A stretch of 64,000 bases of DNA from Marinobacter salarius. Its GTDB lineage: Bacteria > Pseudomonadota > Gammaproteobacteria > Pseudomonadales > Oleiphilaceae. The position numbers and the translations under genes were made by a program. The notes under the pieces are model-generated. The model searched no databases. It saw only the letters and a program-made list of their open reading frames with translations, and was not told where the DNA came from. The stretch is taken from the NCBI GenBank assembly GCA_000831005.1, contig CP007152.1, forward strand, positions 1,302,001-1,366,000. The letters run 5' to 3'. Below, one piece after another: positions 58,731 to 64,000 of this stretch; positions within the stretch are counted from its first letter, which is position 1; each line of letters opens with the position of its first letter.

Positions 58731-58770
58731 CGCTCCACCGAAGCAAACACAGCAGGAGACAAAACAAGCC

Positions 58771-60662
58771 ATGACGGTTGAATCGCAAAAAGAGACCCTG
58801 GGTTTTCAGACCGAAGTTAAGCAGCTGCTTAACCTGATGATCCACTCCCTGTACTCCAACAAGGAAATTTTCCTTCGTGAGTTGATTTCCAACGCGTCGG
58901 ATGCGGAAGACAAACTGCGTTTCGCTGCATTGAAAGACGACAGCCTGTTCGAGGGCGACCCGGAACTGAAAATCCGCCTCGACTTCGATGCAGAAAAGAA
59001 CACCGTCACGCTGAGCGACAACGGTATCGGCATGAACCGGGACGATGTTATCCAGAACCTGGGCACCATCGCCAAGTCCGGCACTGCGGAGTTTCTCAAG
59101 CAGCTTTCCGGTGATGAGAAGAAGGACAGCAAGCTGATCGGTCAGTTTGGTGTCGGCTTCTATTCCTCATTCATCGTGGCCGATTCCGTGGAAGTGTTTA
59201 CCCGCCGCGCGGTGCACCGGTGGAAGAGGGCGTTCATTGGCAGTCTGCGGGTGATGGCCAGTTCACCATTGAGAATGTGGACCTGAACGAGCGCGGCACG
59301 CAGATCGTCCTGCACCTGAAGGATGACGCCAAGGAATTTGCCGACGGTTTCCGTCTGCGCAACCTGGTGAAGAAGTACTCCGACCACATTTCTTTCCCGG
59401 TGGTGATGAAGTCCGAATCTGAAGAAGAGGGTGAAAAGGGCGAGTATGAGACGGTCAACGACGCCACCGCCCTGTGGACGCTGTCTCGCAGTGAGATCAA
59501 GGACGAGGAGTACAAGGAGTTTTACAAGCACATTGCCCACGATTTCGAAGACCCGCTGACCTGGTCGCACAATAAGGTGGAAGGCAAGCTCGATTACACC
59601 AGCCTGCTGTATGTGCCTGGGCGTGCGCCGTTTGACCTGTATAACCGGGAAGCGCCCCGCGGCCTGAAGCTATACGTGCAGCGCGTGTTCATCATGGACG
59701 ACGCAGAGCAGTTCCTGCCGTTGTACCTGCGCTTCACCAAGGGTGTGATCGATTCCAACGACCTGTCACTGAACGTCTCCCGTGAGATCCTGCAGAACGA
59801 CAGCACCGTTGAAAGCATCCGTACAGCGGTGACCAAGCGGGTTTTGGATATGCTGTCCAAGCTGTCCAAGAAAGAGCCGGAGCAGTACCAGAAGTTCTGG
59901 AATGAATTTGGCACTGTGCTGAAGGAAGGCCCGGCGGAAGACTTCAGTAACCGCGAGAAAATCGGCGGCCTGCTGCGCTTTGCGTCCACCCATACCGGTG
60001 AGCAGGCGCAGACCGTGTCTCTGGATGAGTACATCGGCCGTATGAAGGAAGGCCAGAGCAAGATCTACTACATCACCGCCGACAACTTCATGGCCGCCAA
60101 GAGCAGCCCGCACCTGGAAGTGTTCCGCAAGAAAGGCATCGAGGTGCTGATCCTCTCTGACCGCATCGATGAGTGGATGATGGGCTACCTGAACGAGTAC
60201 GACGGCAAACAGTTCCAGGACGTTGCCCGTGGTGATCTCGACCTTGGCGAAGTGGAAACTGAGGAAGACAAGAAGCACAAGGAAGAGGCTGCCGAGGAAC
60301 ACAAGAACCTGCTGGAGCGCATCAAGACCGCACTGGATGACCGGGTGCAGGAAGTGCGGGTAACCAACCGCCTGACTGATTCACCGGCCTGCCTGGTGGT
60401 TGGCGACTTCGATATGGGCGCGCAGATGAAGAAAATCATGGAAGCGGCGGGCCAGAAAGTGCCCGACAGCAAGCCGATTTTCGAGATCAACGTTGAGCAT
60501 CCGCTGGTTCAGCGCCTTGAGAACGAGCAGGGCGAGGACCGCTTCAAGGAGCTGTCTGCCGTATTGCTGGACCAAGCCACATTGGCCAGTGGTGAACAAC
60601 TGCAGGACCCGGGCGCGTATGTAAGCCGCCTGAACCGCCTGCTGCTTGAGCTTGCCAACTAA
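58771..60662 (+). CDS. htpG: Molecular chaperone HtpG (Hsp90), one frameshift
   Basis: This Hsp90 protein has about 630 residues. N-terminal ATPase motifs are [38 protein letters not shown] and [16 protein letters not shown]. The middle domain has [19 protein letters not shown]. The frame breaks near 59213 (TRRA then [20 protein letters not shown]), consistent with one lost G in GGG. The ATG follows CAGGAGA. Its 5' region carries two copies of the structured repeat, an unusual setting for a heat-shock gene. A DUF2835 gene follows nine bases later. Confidence 0.94.
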
Positions 60663-60671
60663 GGCCGCCTG

Positions 60672-60890
60672 ATGCAGCAGATTATCGTGGACGTCGATAT
60701 CAGCCCTGATGAGTGGATCAAGCTCTATCAGGGTTCGGCGACGGACGTCCACACCAGGGCCCGGGACGGGCGTTCCGTCCGCTTCCCGGCCCGTATTCTC
60801 TCCCGCTTTTACCTTCGTGACGGCGTCCAGGGCAGTTTCCGTATCCTGTTTGATGACCAGGGCAAGTTCGTCAGCGTGGAACGCTTGTAA
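60672..60890 (+). CDS. DUF2835-family protein
   Basis: This 72-residue protein matches DUF2835: IIVDVDISPDEWIKLYQGSA, then ARDGRSVRFPARILSRFYLRD and GSFRILFDDQGKFVSVERL. These small cytoplasmic proteins of marine and Pseudomonas-like bacteria have no known function. It follows htpG closely and may be co-transcribed with it. Confidence 0.82.
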   Translation: MQQIIVDVDISPDEWIKLYQGSATDVHTRARDGRSVRFPARILSRFYLRDGVQGSFRILFDDQGKFVSVERL

Positions 60891-60966
60891 TTCCGGCCTA
60901 CCAACGCCCTTAAAAGTTCTCTACAATTCCCACCCGTTTATTCCTTGATCAATTCGTGGAGCCCCA

Positions 60967-61930
60967 ATGCGAATAATCCTTGCCCCAATGGAAGGGCTGG
61001 TTGATGCACCCATTCGAGAGACACTGACAGCCGTTGGTGGCATCGACCGGTGCGTAACGGAATTTATTCGCGTGACTCAGGCATGCTGCCGCCCCGTATT
61101 TTCTACAAATACGCCCCGGAACTGCACAACGGCTGCGAAACCCAGGTTGGCGTGCCGGTGGCCGTTCAACTGTTGGGCTCGGACCCCGTCCAGATGGGCC
61201 GGCATGGCGCCAAGGCGGTGGAGCTGGGCGCCACACAGGTTGATATCAATTTCGGTTGCCCCGCCAAGACTGTGAACAAGCACAAGGGTGGCTGTGTGCT
61301 CATGCGCGAGCCCGAATTGATGCAGCAGATTACGGAAGCGGTTCGTGCCGCCGTACCTGCCCATGTGCCGGTGACCGCGAAAATGCGTCTGGGGTACGAT
61401 GACCGTTCCATGGGCGTTGCCTGTGGCCAGGCGCTGGAAGCGGCCGGCGCGTCCGAAATCGTGGTTCACGCCCGCAGTAAGGTGGATGGATACAAGCCGC
61501 CGGCTTACTGGGAAGATGTGGCCCGAGTCAGGGAAGCGGTTAATGCACATGTGATCGCCAATGGCGAGATCTGGACCGTGGCGGATTACTGGCGCTGCCG
61601 GGAGGTCTCTGGCTGTGACGATGTGATGATCGGTCGTGGCTGATCGCCCGACCGGATCTGGCACGGCGGATTCGTGCCAGCCAACGTAAGGAATCGGTGG
61701 CGGATATGACCTGGCCCGAGGTGGTCAGGCTGGTAGAGGGCTACGCCGTTGCGCTGCAGGAACGCCTTGAAGACAGGTTCGTGACCGGCCGTATCAAACA
61801 ATGGCTGAACTATCTGCGTGGCGGCTACGCGGAGGCCCAGTGGCTGTGGCCCGAAGCCAGAAAAATCCGTGACGTGGCGCCCATGCTGGCTTGCCTGCGA
61901 CAGCCCGTCCCGGTGACTGAAGCTGCATAG
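60967..61930 (+). CDS. dusC: tRNA-dihydrouridine(16) synthase DusC, two frameshifts
   Basis: This FMN enzyme of about 320 residues reduces uridine 16 in tRNA. It starts [21 protein letters not shown] break near 61080 (VTEFIRVT then [17 protein letters not shown]) looks like a contraction of about four bases. Then follow [29 protein letters not shown] with the catalytic cysteine, VTAKMRLGY and [10 protein letters not shown]. After a break near 61640 (DVMIGRG then [14 protein letters not shown]) it ends normally. The DusC subtype is assigned from overall similarity to DusC-type proteins, which is less certain than the Dus family itself. Confidence 0.85.
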
Positions 61931-62039
61931 ATCTGTTCACGTTTACTGCTCCGGAATTCCATTCTCCAGCTACACTGCTATGAAGTGACGCATCCATCGT
62001 ATTGGTTACGGTACCGCTAAAAACCGTGGAGAGGGAGAA

Positions 62040-63004
62040 ATGAACAACGCCTGCAAGAGCCTGGTTGCTGCCTTTCTGGCAAGCACCGTATCGCTGTCGC
62101 TGCCGCCGACTCCGTCAAGGTCACCCCGCTTGGGAGCCATGATGGCGAATTCTGCGCCATGGACCGGGCGCTCATCTTTGAAGACCCCAATGGCACCCGT
62201 ATTCTCTATGACGCCGGTCGAACCGTTGCGGGTGCCGATGATCCCCGATTAGGCAACATTGATGTGGTGCTGGTCTCCCACGTTCATGGCGACCATGTGG
62301 GGGATCGCCATATCCGCGACGTCAATCAGGGTAGCTGTGGTGGGCCGGAGGTTCCGGTGGTGGTGCTTCCCGAGTCCAATTCCGTGAACATCACCGCCGC
62401 CAAGAAGGCAAAGATCGTAACGGGTAGCGAAATGCCGGCGTTTTTCGCCAGCAAGCTCAAAAGCGTTGAGGGTAATCCAGAGGATTCACTGCTGGTGAGG
62501 TTCGGGGCTGAACGGGTGGTGGGCGGTGTGGCCATCACGACCGTGCCCGCCGTGCACAGTAACGGCCTGTCGCCGAGCTTTCTCACCGGCCCGCTGGCGG
62601 AATACCTGAAAGCGGCGGGCGTCGGCGCCAGTGTCGGACCGCCCACCGGCTACGTGCTCACGTTCACCAATGGCCTGGTGGTGTACCTGTCCGGCGATAC
62701 CGGTATCACCGCTGAGCAGAAACTGGTTGTCAAAGACCACTACGGCGCCAGCCTTGTGGTTCTCAACATCGGTGACACCTACACCACGGGCCCGGAAGAG
62801 GCGGCCTACGTGGTAAATGACCTGATCAAGCCAAACGCGGTGATCGCATCCCACGCCAATGAGGCTGCCACAAAGGAGGGCATTGTCCGGGACGGAACGC
62901 GCACCAAACAGTTCATCAGCCTGTCCTCAATGCCCGTTCACGTTCCTCTTAGTGGCAAAACCATGAGCTTTGATGGTACTGCCCACTGCACCGACGGTTG
63001 TTGA
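62040..63004 (+). CDS. Exported MBL-fold metal-dependent hydrolase, one frameshift
   Basis: This protein of about 320 residues has a signal peptide (MNNACKSLVAAFLASTVSLS). The frame breaks near 62098, resuming SVKVTPLGSHDGEFCAMDRA. The metallo-beta-lactamase fold shows VLVSHVHGDHVGDRH, VPAVHSNG, LSGDTG and ASHANEAA, giving a two-metal site as in UlaG-like lactonases. A periplasmic lactonase or esterase is likely, but the substrate is unknown. The ATG follows GAGGGAGA. Confidence 0.8.
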
Positions 63005-63025
63005 AAGGAAGGCTGGCCGTAGCGG

Positions 63026-64000
63026 TCAGCCTTCCATTTCTGATGAGTATTGCCCCAGGGTGGCCAGGCTGTTCAACTTGGCACGTTTAACCATTGCGGC
63101 CTGGGCAGCTTCGCGGTTGGAGGAAATACCTGCCCAGGCTTTCTGGGCCGGCTCCTGCAGTGCCCGCCCGTAGGAAAAGCTGAGTGTCCAGGGCAGGGGC
63201 GGGCCACTGTTCATGGCGTTCAGGTTCAGGGTCGCTTCCGCCGGGGTCTGGCCACCGGACAGGAAGTTGATACCAGGCACCGCTGCCGGCACCACACGCC
63301 GGAACACTCCCAAGGTGTGTTTTGCCACGTCCTCTGGGCTTGCCTTCTGGCCATTGGCGTTGCCAGGCGTCACCATGCTGGGTTTGAGGATCATGGTCTC
63401 AAGCTCAACACGATGGCGTCGCAGGGCCTGAAATACCTCGTTGATAACGGCCTCGTTCACCTCCGCGCTTCGCTCGATGCTATGGTTGCCATCGATCAGC
63501 ACTTCGGGTTCCACAATGGGCACCACGCCGCAGGACTGGCAGATGGCGGCATAGCGTGCCAAGACCTCGGCATTTGCTCGATGGCAGCGCGACTGGGGTT
63601 GGTATCGGTGATGTGGTAAACGTTCCGCCACTTGGCAAACCGCGCACCGAGTTGTTTGTAGTCTTCAAGCCGTTGGGCTAGCCCATCCAGGCCCTCGGTA
63701 ATCTCATCACCGGGTGCATTAATCATCGGGCCCTTGCCTTATCCACCTTAATGCCGGGCACAATGCCCTGTTTTGCCGCCACAGAGGGTAGCTGGCGCCA
63801 TCGTCCGCGTGCTGTCGCAGGGTTTCCTCGAACAGGATCACACCACTGACGTACTCTCCCAGCCCCGGCGCAGCGAGAATCAGGTTGCGGTAGTGTCGTC
63901 GGTTTTCTTCGGTGGATTCCACACCAACCGCCTTGAACCGTTTGGCGATGGTTGGGTTGCTCTCGTCCGCCGCCAGAATGCCCTTACCTTCGCAGACCAG
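63026..64000 (-). CDS. Class I fructose-bisphosphate aldolase, N-terminus beyond window, about three frameshifts
   Basis: This Schiff-base aldolase splits fructose-1,6-bisphosphate. The visible N-terminal part LVCEGKGILAADESNPTIAKR runs in from the window edge, followed by VESTEENRRHYRNLILAAPG and YVSGVILFEETLRQHA. Frames break near 63795 (PSVAAKQGIVPGIKVDKG), near 63750 (PMINAPGDEITEGLDGLAQR) and near 63560 (AEVLARYAAICQSCGVVPIVEPEVL). The last third has LKPSMVTPGNANGQKAS and INFLSGGQTPAEATLNLNAM. At least two breaks are single-base losses. Only a few residues at the N-terminus are missing. It converges on the MBL hydrolase gene. Confidence 0.88.

Larger units (their letters stand above)
58397..58770. 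other. Intergenic region with paired hairpin repeats before htpG
   Basis: This 374-bp gap between the thioesterases and htpG carries two head-to-head copies of the structured repeat (58470-58581 and 58624-58730), 42 bp apart. The htpG promoter must lie in or between them, or transcription must pass through them. No heat-shock promoter was confidently identified. Confidence 0.65.

Noticed and set aside
58606..58845. Open frames extending htpG upstream or running antisense through copy 4 of the repeat
   Set aside because: Family N-termini start at 58771, and the upstream residues come from the repeat arms and core.

Overview
The window is chromosomal DNA of a marine gammaproteobacterium, most likely Marinobacter or a close relative. 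This is inferred from gene order and gene content; no database search was possible. Three syntenic blocks typical of Pseudomonas-like and Marinobacter-like genomes support it: gyrA-serC-pheA-hisC-tyrA/aroA(fused)-cmk-rpsA-ihfB-lapA-lapB-pyrF, pyrD-rmf-rlmKL, and the divergent tesA / ybbA-ybbP locus.

Layout. (1) 1-6.2 kb is an accessory region. A truncated, frameshifted IS110-family transposase is followed by a run of small gene cassettes separated by integron attC-like recombination sites: a BrnT/BrnA toxin-antitoxin pair, an orphan Imm63-type immunity gene, two unknown genes (one secreted), a small membrane protein, a HigB/HigA pair and a DUF2834-like membrane protein, then a nucleoside-deaminase-like gene. 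A second IS110-family element lies inside one attC site. No integron integrase is present; it would be expected to the left of the window, or the array lacks one (CALIN-like). (2) 6.2-18 kb holds core and variable metabolism: an MHYT-GGDEF-EAL cyclic-di-GMP protein, a pectin-acetylesterase-like exported hydrolase, aconitase, a YghU-type glutathione transferase, a membrane-fused soluble-aldose-dehydrogenase-like protein, a thiamine-binding-like protein and gamma-glutamyltransferase. (3) 18-32.4 kb holds purU and the gyrase / aromatic-amino-acid / ribosomal S1 block. (4) 32.4-45.4 kb holds a pair of structured repeats, tRNA-Asn, aspC, uvrB, a divergent RimK-type ATP-grasp and GNAT/C39 module, a CDF metal exporter and pyrD-rmf-rlmKL. 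(5) 45.4-64 kb holds an M18 aminopeptidase, a second identical tRNA-Asn, a YheT hydrolase, tesA/ybbAP, a Fe-alcohol dehydrogenase plus SCP2-like pair, an M48 lipoprotein protease, two PaaI thioesterases, a second pair of structured repeats, htpG, dusC, an MBL hydrolase and a class I fructose-bisphosphate aldolase that runs off the end.

Two features stand out. First, a four-copy family of intergenic elements has a conserved 53-54 nt core enclosed by 26-29 bp inverted arms. The arms differ from copy to copy but remain self-complementary, and the copies occur as two head-to-head pairs. Second, an attC site is split by an IS110-family transposon.

Quality warning. About twenty genes, including essential ones (gyrA, serC, tyrA/aroA, cmk), carry frameshifts. 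Most can be explained by loss of one base in a short run, usually GG or CC. This looks like sequence or assembly error, so such genes are annotated at full length with the break noted, and not called dead.
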